Shown: positions 10,843 through 23,000 of the stretch, one piece after another
How the letters are laid out: each line of letters begins with the position of its first letter
Numbering within the stretch: the first letter of the stretch is position 1
Assembly (NCBI GenBank): GCA_948470475.1
Contig: OX419338.1
Coordinates: 32,211,882-32,275,881 of the forward strand
Source of the DNA: Galaxea fascicularis
Lineage: Eukaryota > Cnidaria > Anthozoa > Scleractinia > Euphylliidae
Direction of reading: 5' to 3'
DNA length: 64,000 nucleotides
Position numbers and translations under genes: made by a program
Notes under the pieces: generated by a model
Told to the model about the DNA's origin: nothing
Databases searched by the model: none
The model's input: only the letters and a program-made list of their open reading frames with translations

Positions 10843-12253
10843 GTGGAATATTTCATCGTTGGTGACATAAATTTGTTAGCTTGTTGTTTGCGTGGAGGAA
10901 GTGATTCAATGTCAAAAATTGCCCAAGTCGGTCGGAGTGAATATGCATCTTTAGGCTATTGACAGTTGACGGCATTTCTCTATCTCTGCTACAGTTATCA
11001 TGTATTCCTATTTAGCCGGGATTATCCTCAGTTATTCGCCTAGACTTATGAAAACGTAATTCTCTACAAATATTCATTTTAGTTACAAACAGGAAACCGG
11101 AAGTTAGTTTCCGGCTTGTGTTTATAATTTTTCCGAGAATTTCAAATTAAAATGGACTATGAAGTTATTTTTTCATGACAAAGCTACCTACGTATGACTG
11201 TAAAGCAACTAACTAGGATTTTAATAAACTTTGCCATCACTCGCGTCTGCATAAACCCGTTCCCGTGAGTCAAGCTGGAATTGTTGTGATAGCTTACATG
11301 AGGTGTATTCTGGGATTGATACCCGCATGGTATCATGGTTGATTAAACATGGCGTTCATCAAGAAACACGTGTAGTCTCATGTAGTTTACTCGAAACTAC
11401 AGTAGTGTTTAACCGAACAACGCGACAGGAATCAGCGCGTCAATCTCGCAAAATTGAAGAAATTTATCAGCTATCAGTCCTGAGAGCTGTTTGAAACAAT
11501 TGACTTTTTTTGTAAGTGCTTTGGCAATTTGAAAATAGAAATTTTTCCGCGGGTTACGTAAAAATCGTACAGCTGGCCGAGGGCGTCATATTTTGTGACA
11601 GGAAAAAACTCGAAGAGGCAAAGTCGACGAAATAGGAGGGTCATGCTTTTGTGAAAAGGTAAGTGTTCTTTTCATTATAATTTATATATAATAAATATTA
11701 CTCTTTTTTAAATAATAATGGCTGTGTTTTACAAGTATTAAACAGTTTTTTTCAGTGTTCATGATGTTTTTGTCTATGGAACTACAATCTACTGAATGAA
11801 AACATGAGCAATAAGGTTACAAATGAACAAATAAACTCTATCAGACACACAGTGATTGTAATTACTGCTATTCTATCAGACAGTCTTTATCATCCAAAAG
11901 GCGGATGAAATTCATCATAACCAAGGGTTAATACTGTTTATAATGATTAAAAATTAATTATTATATCTCAACTATCTTACGTCATCTAGCTTTGTGAATG
12001 AAAGAAATGACCTGTCGTTTTTTAAAGCCCTTTCACAATTTAAACGAGCAGAAGACAAATCTGTTGTCATGGCATTTCAAATTCTGTTTATCAAGGAATG
12101 AGCCCCTAAAAAAATTTGTTATTGATAGCACAGCCATTATTATTAAGCCGGGTTAGAGGCAGAATTTCAATGTTCCATTCATGCAAAGAAAAAGATGTTT
12201 AATTATACAAGGGTATATTCATTATTTTCTTAAAGCGAGGCTGGTTAAAGTGG
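10843..12253. other. 3' flank of the granulin/ART-like gene and intergenic DNA
   Basis: An AATAAA signal at 11223-11228 lies about 380 bp past the stop codon and is a plausible polyadenylation signal. The rest is AT-rich with no gene recognised. A short open frame at 11303-11494 has no domain. Confidence 0.4.
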
Positions 12254-13281
12254 ATGGAGAACTGTTGCATTTGTGGAGGGAGCTTAAGCGATGGCCAGCT
12301 TGTTGTTGTGTTGACACAGAAGGGTAGCGATAGTGTTAACCGTGTAAGTGACACATGTGGTGACCACGAAGTTCAAGCCCAAGTTGGTCAGAGCGTTCAT
12401 CAGAAATGCCGCCGAGATTTCTGTAGGTCGAAAAACTCAACTTCAAAGATAATTGAAGAACAACCAGCTATAGGTCGACATTCTGTCAAGCCAAGATTCA
12501 ACACAAAAAACACTGTTTCTTTTGCGGCCAACCTGCAAAAAATGACGGATGAAAAAGGGGAAATGACGTCATTCCTGTGAGAACGCAAGACTTCCAAGAT
12601 TCTATAGCTCAGATCTGCAAAGAAAGAAATGATGAATGGTCTGAAATAGTGTTAGGCAGACTAGAGTACGCTCAAGATCTGCATGCAGCAGATGCTGTTT
12701 ACCATCAAGCATGCAGCGTTAACTTTTGTACAGGTAAGCAGGTCCCTCTGCAACACTGTAGTGATGATGGCTCAGACAAGGACACAAAGCAACCGCAGCA
12801 GGGAAGGCCAGTTGACACTGGTAAGGCTATGGCATTCTGAAAGTTGTAAAGTTCCTAGAGGAGAATGATGAGGAGCAAATTACAATAACTGATCTTGTCA
12901 ACAAAATGCAGGAGTATCTAGATTCCTTGCAATATACCAAGTTCTGCCAGAAAGTGGTCACAGGGACAACATTGGTGCAGCCAGAGAGCCTTCCACCTAC
13001 GTCCGCAGCCACTGGGTATCACAGTCTCAGAGTATACCTCCAAATTCAGCAGTGGAAAGGTGTACCGCTGGAGGCAGAAGACTGGGGCTGGAAGTTGATG
13101 GATGGAAAACTGCTTCCAATTACATTGGACCAGCCACCAGCACACGAATCCCTCCTAGAAATGGTTAGATGCAACTGTAGCGCGGGGTGCAGTACACAGA
13201 GGTGCAAGTGCAGGAGTTTGTAGAGGTCAAAGCTGCACCAATTCCACCGCACCAGACCTTGATGACTCAAATGATGACTAA
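12254..13281 (+). pseudogene. Frameshifted Cys-motif protein, probably transposon-derived
   Basis: Three successive plus frames form one decayed coding unit. Frame one (12254-12580) starts MENCCICGGSLSDGQ, a CxxC zinc-binding start, and has HQKCRRDFC later. Frame two (from about 12577) contains YHQACSVNFCTG. Frame three (about 12840-13223) ends with RCNCSAGCSTQRCKCRS, a CxCxxGC...CxC motif. A last shift near 13212 leads to CRGQSCTNS and a TAA at 13279-13281, where part of the Cys motif appears deleted. Such CxCxxGC proteins are abundant, multi-copy and repeat-associated in cnidarian genomes, which is why a mobile origin is inferred. At least three frame breaks argue against a working protein. 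Confidence 0.55.
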
Positions 13282-15550
13282 AAGCTGGTGTTTTTGTAAT
13301 ATAGTCATTGTATTGGTTGTTGTAATCTCAAGAATTTATAATGCATCATCCTAGCCTTGACCAAAGTTTACAGCATAGATGAAGGTAGGATAAATGTTGT
13401 ATTTCATTTTTTCAATAATTCTAAAGTTAAGTAAGAAGAGAAAACTTCAGGTGAGAACATGAGCAATTCAAAGTCTAAGTTCAGTTGCCTTGTTTAAAAT
13501 GGCTTTTAATTATGTAAAAATAATTAAGGGAGAATCAATTTAAGCTGAAAGGAAGTAAACTTTTTGTAATAGCTTGTGTGTTATTGCGAAGAAGTGTATT
13601 TTCCACAACTAAGCACCCTGTGCAAATATAGCTGGAGTACTTATATTATTTCAAAAGGGACTTTTTCATTTTCTCTCAACTGGAAGAACACAAAAACAAC
13701 TAGTTTATTGTTATACAAGCCTCTTAGGTAGAGAAAAACGCAATAAAAAGATTTTTTGATAAAACGTGAGTGCAAATGTATAGGGTACCCTGTGGAAAAA
13801 GTTCACAATTTTAAATGCTAAATTTTGGCGTGTTCCCCTTAACGGATTTTGGGGGATTTTTAGTATGTTACTAAGTGGACCATCCTCAAATGAATGGCAG
13901 TGAGAAAAATTATGTTGCAATTTGTTTGATCACAAACCGTAGATTGACTGGACTATAAGTGTGTGACTTATAAGTGTTTTTTCGAGCCACTTTCCACTTC
14001 AGAAGCCCCTAGCCTGGCATCATCAAACTGGTTTGGGGGTAGAAGCAATCCTCTGCAAGAAACCAGAGGTGAAAAACAATTTCACAGCGATTTAGCCGCC
14101 ACGAGTGTATCGCCGAGTCATGACGGTTGAAGAGTGAGGTTGTCTTTCTGGCCTTTCTGAGGATGGATTCCAGGACCTACAGTGTACGAGACCTTTTGGG
14201 AATTTCCTTTGTAGCGCACGAGTCGGAACGACTAAGGAGCTGATTTTAGTCACCCATCTGGGCCTGTTATAAAATAGAGCTGTGTTGGTTTAATATTTTT
14301 ATTTCCTGGAAACATATTGATCCTACATGTAAAAGGAGATCCCCAAGTTCTGATGAAATTTCAGCAAATGGCGTGTGCCGGTCGGTATACGAGAAAAACG
14401 GCTATTTTGCAAAGCCAGATTTCTGTCACCTCTGGTATTAGTCCTTATGCTGGGCAAGGCATTAGGTCATTTGTCTTAATAAAGACATTACTGATAAATG
14501 TGAAACGTAACTAATGAGTGTGCGATGGCAAATTTTTCTCTCCAGTGGCCTCATCCCGCGGGAACGGCCACTCCAAATCCCGGCAACACATGTTTCATTA
14601 AGCGGCTTTATTAGCAGATATCTAAGCATCCCATTCGGTATATGACGGTTAACTTAGCAAAAGACACAACATGAATCGATAAAACAACGATTAACAGACA
14701 ATTTTAACGGTTAACAACAGATGCTAAGCAAGACAATAGACTATCAGTTCTCTTTTGTGAAAAACCACTGTTAACCGTTGTTAATCGTTGAAATGCCAAT
14801 TGTTCGTCCTGTTAATCGTCCCAAATCCAAGTATCTAACCCTATTAATCATTGTGTGGATCCAGAAATGACATATTTGGTTTTCCTGTGAGGCGATAGCA
14901 GCATTTAGTCCACTGCAACACACGATTCACACTCGCGAGACTTGTGTCACGCACGGAACACATTGTGACAAGAAAATTATGTAATTACGTGACTTAAACG
15001 TCCTTCGGTGTTAATCCCAAGAGCATCGCTTTGCTGTAACCTGTTTGGCACTAACAAATGTGCATTTTACACCTAACTACTGAAACAGTTTGTATCTTTT
15101 ACTTTGGTGAAATGGTGACGAACATAGCGTCATCGATGGCCTCGATAGCTTTCGCAAGCCAAGAAAGTTGTATCAGTTTTGCTATTGGGCATGCTGAAAA
15201 TCAGTTTCTAGGCCAATAGTGTGTATTGCAGGCACTGTTAAGTACACGTTTCCACCACCTTCACAGCTTCCACTCCCTTATCGAGTGCTGAAAATGCAAT
15301 GTTCAACTGTCTTTGTGCGTCAATTTAGCCCGTATTAAACATGCTACTCTCCATTGTTACTTTAACAGCAGAGAACCATCAAGGCAAATGCTTTCTAGGA
15401 GTCTCAAAAAATACGCATAGTTTCTCTAAATAAGACATAACCTCTTGTTTAATCAACTGGAGTTTTTAAGGACCACATGTTCCAATAATCAATTGCAAAA
15501 GCAGCTTACTGGAGTGCGTGCGTCACACGTTTTCCACAACTTCACTGTTA
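13282..15550. other. Intergenic DNA with a small hairpin
   Basis: No gene is recognised. An imperfect inverted repeat at about 14685-14790 (left CAACGATTAACAGAC, right TTAACCGTTGTTAATCGTTG) is probably a short foldback repeat. Other frames are short and featureless. Confidence 0.4.
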
Positions 15551-15827
15551 TACAATCTTGGACAAAACTACTTGAGAAAACTGGCCTCTTCGCGCCCAAA
15601 AATCGTTCACGAAAACCTCTGACTCAACAGTATTACTATAGTAACTTCCCCCTCCCCCTCCCCCTATTCAATGTTGAATTTAGGAAGCCGCAATTCTTAG
15701 GCAAACGTTTAGGAGCCGCAAACAACATTGAATTGGGGGAGGGGGGGTGGTGAAACTCGGTTGTTAGTGTTCTCACAAAAAGAGACTTTGGAGCTCAATT
15801 TTCTCAACGGTTTTGTCCAAGATTGTA
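15551..15827. repeat. 277-bp palindromic MITE
   Basis: The left end TACAATCTTGGACAAAACTA is repeated in inverted form at the right end. A second inner inverted pair flanks a C-rich/G-rich core (CCCCCTCCCC versus GGGGGAGGGGGGG). It has no coding capacity and is a non-autonomous foldback-type DNA element. Confidence 0.65.
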
Positions 15828-16420
15828 GCGTGGCAATTTTGGCTTGTTTTGACTCGTAAATAATGCAATCAGTACAATATTTTGCCAGCAGGACTGGGTG
15901 GCTCGACACTCCACACACCGAAAGCTATGACATAGAAATTGGCGGACTTCCATGTCGCCGTTATCAAGGAATTACCCAGAATTCATTTCGCTCTTGACGA
16001 CGAACCTTTCGGATGAGTGGGGATAGTTCTACTTCAGTAGCTTTTCCACGGCGTGCTAAACAAGTGAGCAGAAAAATGTGGCAGAGAATTAAAGTGCTGG
16101 AGCTGAACTTTACTGCAAATATCGTTTTTGGCCACCAGGGGGAGCTTTTGTATCCGAAACTTAAAAACAAAAATCGTATATTTTGGTGTTGTCTAAGGGC
16201 GTTCACTTCGGACAGTTTGGGTTTTGTAGGAAACCAAACAGTCATGTTCAATGGAAATCGGCCATTGTAGCGCATTTATGGGGTGTTAAAATTCAAAGCA
16301 CAAACCATTTCAAAGTATCAATGCCTCATTTCAACTTTCCAATTCTTAAAGAGTAACCATGCGTCTGTAGAATGTACAGGTCGATATAGACCCATACATT
16401 TAAAGGCGTGACAAGAAAAA

Positions 16421-16612
16421 GTTAACCCTTAAACCCTAAGTATGATTAGCATCAAATTTCCCCTTCATGCTCTATAAAACAGAGGGGTCACAAGAATTAA
16501 AGACAAGATCACACAACACGAATTTGCTTATTATTTTAACAATTTCTCCCTACTACTTCTATAGGAAAAGTGTAGCGACAAGAAATGAGAATTCAAATTT
16601 TGATCTTGGGGG
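16421..16612. repeat. Interspersed repeat, family B copy 1
   Basis: About 190 bp starting GTTAACCCTTAAACCCTAAG. It shares long ordered similarity with 23232-23442, including AGGATCACACAA-type and TTTAACAATTTCTCCCTAC segments. The other copy has terminal inverted repeats of the form TTAACYCTTAAA, so this is a MITE family. Confidence 0.6.
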
Positions 16613-16716
16613 ATAAAAGGTTGAAGAGTACGCCGGGTTGAGGGGCGTTTATGTGTGGTTCAATTCTACGTGTTACCATGCTGACATTTAGTATTAATTC
16701 ATTTTCTGTCGCTACC

Positions 16717-16935
16717 TTTATGTATTCTTATCACCATAATCTTTTACCCAGTAGCTTTCATGACTTGTTCTTAAGTAGTAATCAAGTCCATCAATACGAA
16801 ACTCGACTAGCCTCTCAGTATAGACCTCATTTTTGTAGAACAAATATAAAGCAATTCAGTATCCTTTACCGAGGACCTAAAATCTGGAATTCGTTGCCTG
16901 TTTCACTAATTAGCTCTCCTTCTATATTTATTTAA
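16717..16935 (+). pseudogene. 3' fragment of a non-LTR retrotransposon reverse transcriptase ORF
   Basis: An open frame of about 73 residues contains the conserved tail of coral CR1/L2-like reverse transcriptase ORFs: HQYETRLASQYR, CRTNIKQFSI and GPKIWNSLP. The N-terminal part of the element is missing, as expected for 5'-truncated LINE copies. It ends at a TAA followed by an A-rich stretch with AAATAAATAAAG. Not functional. Confidence 0.65.
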
Positions 16936-17153
16936 AAAAATAAATAAAGAAAGAATTATCTCACTGACAGCCGATCTGTTGCTTAATTTTCTAATCTTGT
17001 TCACTCTGCACTCAGCCATGAATTTAGTTCGCTAGGTAGTTGAAGGAAGCCTATTAATATAAACTTCAAGCTGCGTTAGGCTTCCTTGTCACATTAATTT
17101 TTATAATTTAATTAACAACTTTTATTGATGTTGTATAAGGTTTTATGAGTGGC

Positions 17154-17180
17154 TAAATAAATAAATAAATAAAATAAATG
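17154..17180. repeat. AAAT microsatellite
   Basis: A run of AAAT units interrupted once near its end. Confidence 0.8.
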
Positions 17181-19029
17181 CTTCCCCCGGGCACCCCCGA
17201 GGATTTGCGATTTTGTCTTACTTGGCGGTCTATTCTCCACCCCCGGGCAGACAGAAAAAGACAATTCTCCATCCCCGCGTGGCTCCTCCTGAATCACAAA
17301 TATGTCATTTTAATTTGTGTAAAAAGTTGACATAACAACATTGATTTCGAACAATAGTAAAAACAAAGTTTTGCCGAAAACGTAAACGCTTTTCTAGAGG
17401 TTTTGAACAAAAGGATACTACTTTTTGAAAAAGAAAACTGACGAAAAAACTGTAACCGCACTAGTAGGTAAATACCACATTAATGAAACCGGGAGTTTTC
17501 GATTATATTTAAATTACGTTTTAATTGCTTCCGAGTCAAATGAATACTTTTAATAGAGCATTAAAATTTCTGGCTTTTCACAGTTTGAGTCAACTGCCAT
17601 TTTAACAACCAGAGGACTGAGCAAAATACTAAACTCAGAGGACCGGTATTTATGGATATTCTCCACGCGGTTCGGCGCCATCGTGAACCGAGAAGTGTCT
17701 GCTTTACAAGAACAACGAGGAGTTATTTTCGAATTGCCCGGTCCCCTTCCCCCGGGGAAAAGACAGCTTGAAGTTCCCCACCCCCGGGACCGAAGGACTG
17801 GACTTGCCCCGGGTGTTGATGGTTGCAGGTAAAATTCAACCATGCATTGCAATGACATGGTTGAGATTTGGAGAAATGACGTCACAAGTAGCGTGATCTG
17901 ATGTTCATACCACGGTGTCGTATGGAATGCCATAGCTGAAAGAATAAAATGCTCTTCTTTGGCTTCATTCAAAAGAAAGTTGAATTGATTATTGGGATAT
18001 ACAGTCAAACCTCCCGCAGGTGATCACTTACAAAAGGTTACGCCCATGGGATCTAAAGTTCCAATGCTTTCATCCATCAAGACTGTTTCGGGAAACACTT
18101 CTTGAAACTTTGAAAGTGAGATTTTTGTCTGCGCCCAGGAGAGATATAGCAGATTGTGCGTTAAGTGTTCACCTTTAAAACCAATAGAAAATTTCAAACA
18201 GTCGTCTCTAAGCGAGTCGTCGCTTATGAGAGGTTTTATTTGTGGTGCTGACTTGAAAACTATTGCTATTTTGGAAACGTCGTCGCTTTTGAAAGGAGGT
18301 CGCAAAGGGAGATTCAACTGTACCTTTATTTATTTATTTTTCCTTGGGGATAATCAGACTGCTTTATACTGTTATTACTTTAATGTAATCCTGGTAATTT
18401 AGTATCCCTGTGTGTTCCAATCTCATAATATTTTTTTTTCATTTTGTCGTTTGTACACTGGCCGTCTGGCGTTTTCAACCTTAAACGTATTTCAGGCGGT
18501 CTGCACCCATCATATATTTCATTACCTTTTTTTTTTTTTTTTTTTTTTTTGCTGAACACTCTTTATGTAATTTGTTGTCTTCCGCGCATTATCCACGTCG
18601 TAACCAATCAAAAAGTGACTTTTACACTGCCCAGTGCATAATTTGTCCTACATGGCAGATGGATATAAAATGCAATAACACTCGCGAGGGGAGGCTTTGA
18701 TCGAAACAGTAATTTTACTGCAATTATATAACCCTCGATTTAAGTGAGAATTTACAATGCATTTGTCTTTAGTAGTACATATTATTACAAGTTATGAATG
18801 GAAATGATATGAATATAAATAGAAAATTGGCAGTTTATTGGCCGTAATAAGGTCAAGCTCGCTATTCTCGCAGTCAAATACACTTCAACACCGTTACCTT
18901 CTAGCAATGTTGAGAAACCTTCTTAACATTAATTGCGCAAAGCGCTTGTCTTAAAATCAAAACCAATGCAATTACTCTGATCAAGCACAAGCATTTCGCG
19001 TTTTCTTGTTTTCGTTGGATTTTGCTTTC
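17181..19029. other. Intergenic DNA, C-rich repeat remnants
   Basis: It contains recurrent CCCCCGGG-type stretches (17186, 17240, 17752, 17780) and a poly-T tract at about 18530-18550. A 152-residue minus frame at 17550-18008 spans the CCCCGGG segments and shows no domain. No gene is recognised. Confidence 0.4.
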
Positions 19030-19400
19030 ACGCTCCTTTGCTCTGTGATTGGTTGACAAAACTCGCGCCACTTTCTCAGCCAATGAGAACCAAAGTCAAT
19101 CGCGAGTTGTACGCGCGCATTTTGCCGCGCTTGGGGTCGATTGCACGTAATTACTTTAAATTCTGATTGGTTCACTGAGATGCCTTCGTCTCTTATGATT
19201 GGTAGAACAATTGCTTTGATTTTGATTTTACGCCACTCAATTGAAAATCACTCTCAGCAAACAGCGCCGTTAGGCAATCAGAAATCGAAACAATTACATT
19301 TAGCGAACGTCAAGAGGAAACTCCACACGAGCTATTCACGATTGGCTTTGATTTGGTTTCGCTTCTCGTTGGTTGAAAGAGTGGTGCGAGTTTTGCCGTC
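19030..19400. repeat. Imperfect inverted repeat (MITE-like)
   Basis: The left arm contains TGATTGGTTGACAAAACTCG and AGCCAATGAGAACCAAA. The right arm at about 19340-19396 carries the same elements inverted (TTCGCTTCTCGTTGGTTGAA, GTGCGAGTTTTG). Repeated ATTGGTT and CCAAT motifs give it many CCAAT-like boxes. A degenerate GGGAC/GTCCC-rich repeat follows to about 19560. Confidence 0.45.
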
Positions 19401-20009
19401 CATGAAGGTCGGCACAGACGATGGGACCTGTCCCTGCGACAAGTCCTCTGAAGGGTTTACGCGAAGGGACTAGTCGCAGGGTCTAGTCCCATGTAGTGTT
19501 TACACGCGGGGACAAATTGTCCCACAGACTCAAACTTTGGTCCCTACGACCAGATTGAATTATGATAGTTTGAATCAATGTCCCCCGCTTCGTCTCAGTT
19601 TTCACCATTGACCAATATTTACACTCTTACCAACAAACCTTGAGTGTTGTAACTGCCATTTGTATTTGTGGGGAACACTTTGAATTGTGATTTCTGGATT
19701 ATGAGCTGTGAAGTAATTTGAAATTATCGAAAATAATCTACTCGCTCTTGTTGAAGGGCACGTTAAGTTTAGCAAGTACGCCAAAGCCGCATGTCTGAAC
19801 GTTTGCTTGTAACACAGTATAAATAGAGTTGCGTGGAGCCTGATAATTTTAGAAACGTTAGTGTCCAGCTGAAAGGAGCAAAAAAGTCTGTAAAAGGAGA
19901 GAACTCATTTCAAAGCGCCCTTTCTAGTAGAGTCGAAGGGTCTATTTGGTCCAGTTAGTGCTGTCTGACTGCCTTGAGTACGTGAAATAGTTCAGTAGCA
20001 AACTGCTTG

Positions 20010-23000
20010 TTAATGCACGATAGCTACACCAACTGAATCATTCACACCTTCACCAAAGTCTTCGGTAGAATCCGAAGGCAAAGTCACATCCGAAGGAGCC
20101 TTGATGCAAGTCGACGAAAATGCGATGGAGGTCTCGTGAAATGATGTGTTTCCGGACAATTCGGACATCGATGACAAACTTGTATCAGAACTTAACACGC
20201 TTGTGTCGTTTAGCAAAGCGTCGTTAAGGCTCCCCTCGTTGGCTGCGACTACAGTCTTGGGTGTGTTAGCGGTATCTGTTTCTGTACTGGAGGTGCTGCC
20301 GCGTTCCGTAAGACTGTCCTCTAACGCCACTACATCGTGTTTCTCAATGCTTTTCTCCGCATCTCCGTTGTCAGAATGTTTGGAGGATTCACCTGCAGTG
20401 AGATTCGCAGTTAGCTCTCAGATATATTCGACAACAAATACTTCTTTGACGCCGCGTGTTGTACGTTTGTTAAGGGTGGCAACTTTAACGTGTTAATGTT
20501 CTTGGTCAACTTTGAGCCGTATATTACCGCCGAGCCGTTGACTTTGACTCTCTACTAAGCCGCGTCCTTACTCATTCTAGTTATGATGCTGACGCCAATC
20601 AACTATTTAAAGAACTAGGCTGGGACAATTTAGAAACTCGGCGTCAAAAACTAAAGGCTGAGATGGTCCATAAGTCCTTAAATGGCCTCGAAATTCATTC
20701 AGCGGAGTGATGTGATTACGTCTTACAACTTGCGCGATTCTGATAATAAGCTTGCTATTCCCTTGCTACGAACTACTACATAAATAGCTTTGGCTATAGT
20801 GGTGCAGTCCTCTAGAACAGCCTACCCTCAGCTGGTAGGCAAGCAACATCTCTGACTAATTTCCGACGATTGTTAATTAATTCCGACACGGCATTCATGT
20901 CAGTAAAACAGGCTTTAATTTAGTTTACTTTTCTTTCATAATTAGCAATATTTTAAATTTTAGAAAATTAATCTGTATACATGTATAGTCTTTCGTAGCT
21001 TTTACATTAAATTGTTAATGCCTGATGTATTTACCGTGTTTTAAAATAAAGATGATGATGATGATGATGATGAGTACTCCAAATTAGGAAGAAACTAAGC
21101 ACAGGGAACCCATGTTGGAGTCTGCTCTGCTCACGATTGATGAAACGGTTGCGCAGGGCAACAACGTAGTTACCATCAATTCAGTTGAAAATCGCTACTT
21201 TCAACAAAAAAAAGGTAAAGAAATTTTATTTATACACGGTAACAATTTTAAAGCTGTAAGCTCGTGGGGCCGCGTGGGAGAAATATAAGAAGAAATATTT
21301 TTTGGGGAAAGAAAGACAACAGTTTTCACCGCGAGGTATGTTCAACGTATGAAAAAGGTTTCGCAAATACTTTGATGGATAGATATTACCACACTTTTTC
21401 TTTGTTTCCTTGAAAATGGTATCAAAAGATGTCCAATTATTTCTCAATAAGTTGTGATCATTTATTTTACTTTTAAGGTTGATATTAATATTACAGACTC
21501 TTAGAGACACCCTTGATTTTAGGTCCACATGTATGTGCCTGTACCTCAAAAACCTGTTCGGTGAGCCCCGTTTTTCATTACGGAATCAAGATTACACTTT
21601 CTGCAAAGTTTTAAAGTCTTAAATTATCGTCAACTTGGGACTGAGCATCGGCAAAAATGTTTCAGTAAATATTTAACAAAACTCAACATAAAGCCTCTGA
21701 TTCATACCATTCATACTGCTATACTCCAAAGAAGACACTTGACTAGCGGATTGTTCCTTGCTGTTAGTGTTTGACAGCTCAGTGGCCCCGGGTGTTTCGG
21801 AGTTTGTTAGTGAAGACGTTGTTCTGGTCCGTTCGGTTGAAGTGACTGTACGCTGCCATGATGGTATACTGGGTGCCGCTGGCGTGGATCCCACCATGGG
21901 CGAAGGAAACTGTTTCCTGGTCAGGACACAATGACAAGAGGAGGTTAGCTTTCGTGGCTGGCTCTGGAAAGACGAATGAGCGCAAGAGCGGAATCTCGCG
22001 CGCACACGAAGCGAGGACTGAAACGCGCGAGTTCTCCTTACTTGATACGCGCGCAAGCCAGATTTGCAGTTCTGTCTTGACTTTATCTCTTTGTGGCATC
22101 TTCCATAAAGGCCAAATTTATTTAGGTCAGAGTGTTTTCCAAACCCAAAGCAAATGGCTTTTGACAAACGCCAAAGAAACTCGCGCCCGGATCGACCAAA
22201 TAATCAAGTCTTTATTGATACACAAGGTGGTTTGTTTACTGAAGATAATTACCAGGCTTGATAAAAAAGAAAACAGACTTGCCAGATGAATAAAATAACA
22301 CGATTTACTACACATTAATAAATGAAAAATAGTGAAACACGGAGTCAAGCTTAACTACAAGGGCATAGCAAATGCAAGTCAAGGATATTACCTATTGAGC
22401 AGAAGTCCTTTAAGTGAGAGTATTTCGCCTTTCAGATCACCAGCAGCGTAGCTCTCAGAGGGTAACAGGGCAACCTTTGACTGAAGAAACACAAATGCAG
22501 AAAAAGCCATTTATTGCAAAAGTTAAATACACGTTATTTTGAGTTGGGAAGAAAAGGAGACTCTGAACTAACTGCCGTACCAAATTGGAATGCCGTTTAC
22601 GATGCCATTTTATTTCCTCTGATGCTTGAAGCAGCACAAAATTCCTCTACTGCTTTGCCAATAGCAATGAATTATCATCGATCGATTGTTATTGATTGAT
22701 TGACTGGATTCCAATGATCAACTGTCATTGATTAATCACGCCAGGTTTTATCACAGTAACGTAAAACATGACGATTCATGAGAAGCACACAACATGCAGT
22801 AAATCCATTCACCTGTGTAGATGCCAAGTCCAAAGCCAAATTGTGAAGTTTACTTTGCTGTTGTTCTAACAAACCCTACAGATTTAACAAACTTAACATT
22901 GTTAAAGAAGCTTCAAAACTGTGCTTCATGTCACAAGACATCGGCACTTTCACTTGGTTCATCCGATATTGGGGTGTCTGTAAAAAAAGCCAAAGTGCCT

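Noticed and set aside
17550..18008. 152-residue minus-strand ORF
   Set aside because: It covers C-rich repeat remnants and shows no domain or conserved exon structure.
21673..22167. 164-residue ORF as a separate gene
   Set aside because: Part of it is PEX14 exon 10 (21708-21916) extended into flanking introns.
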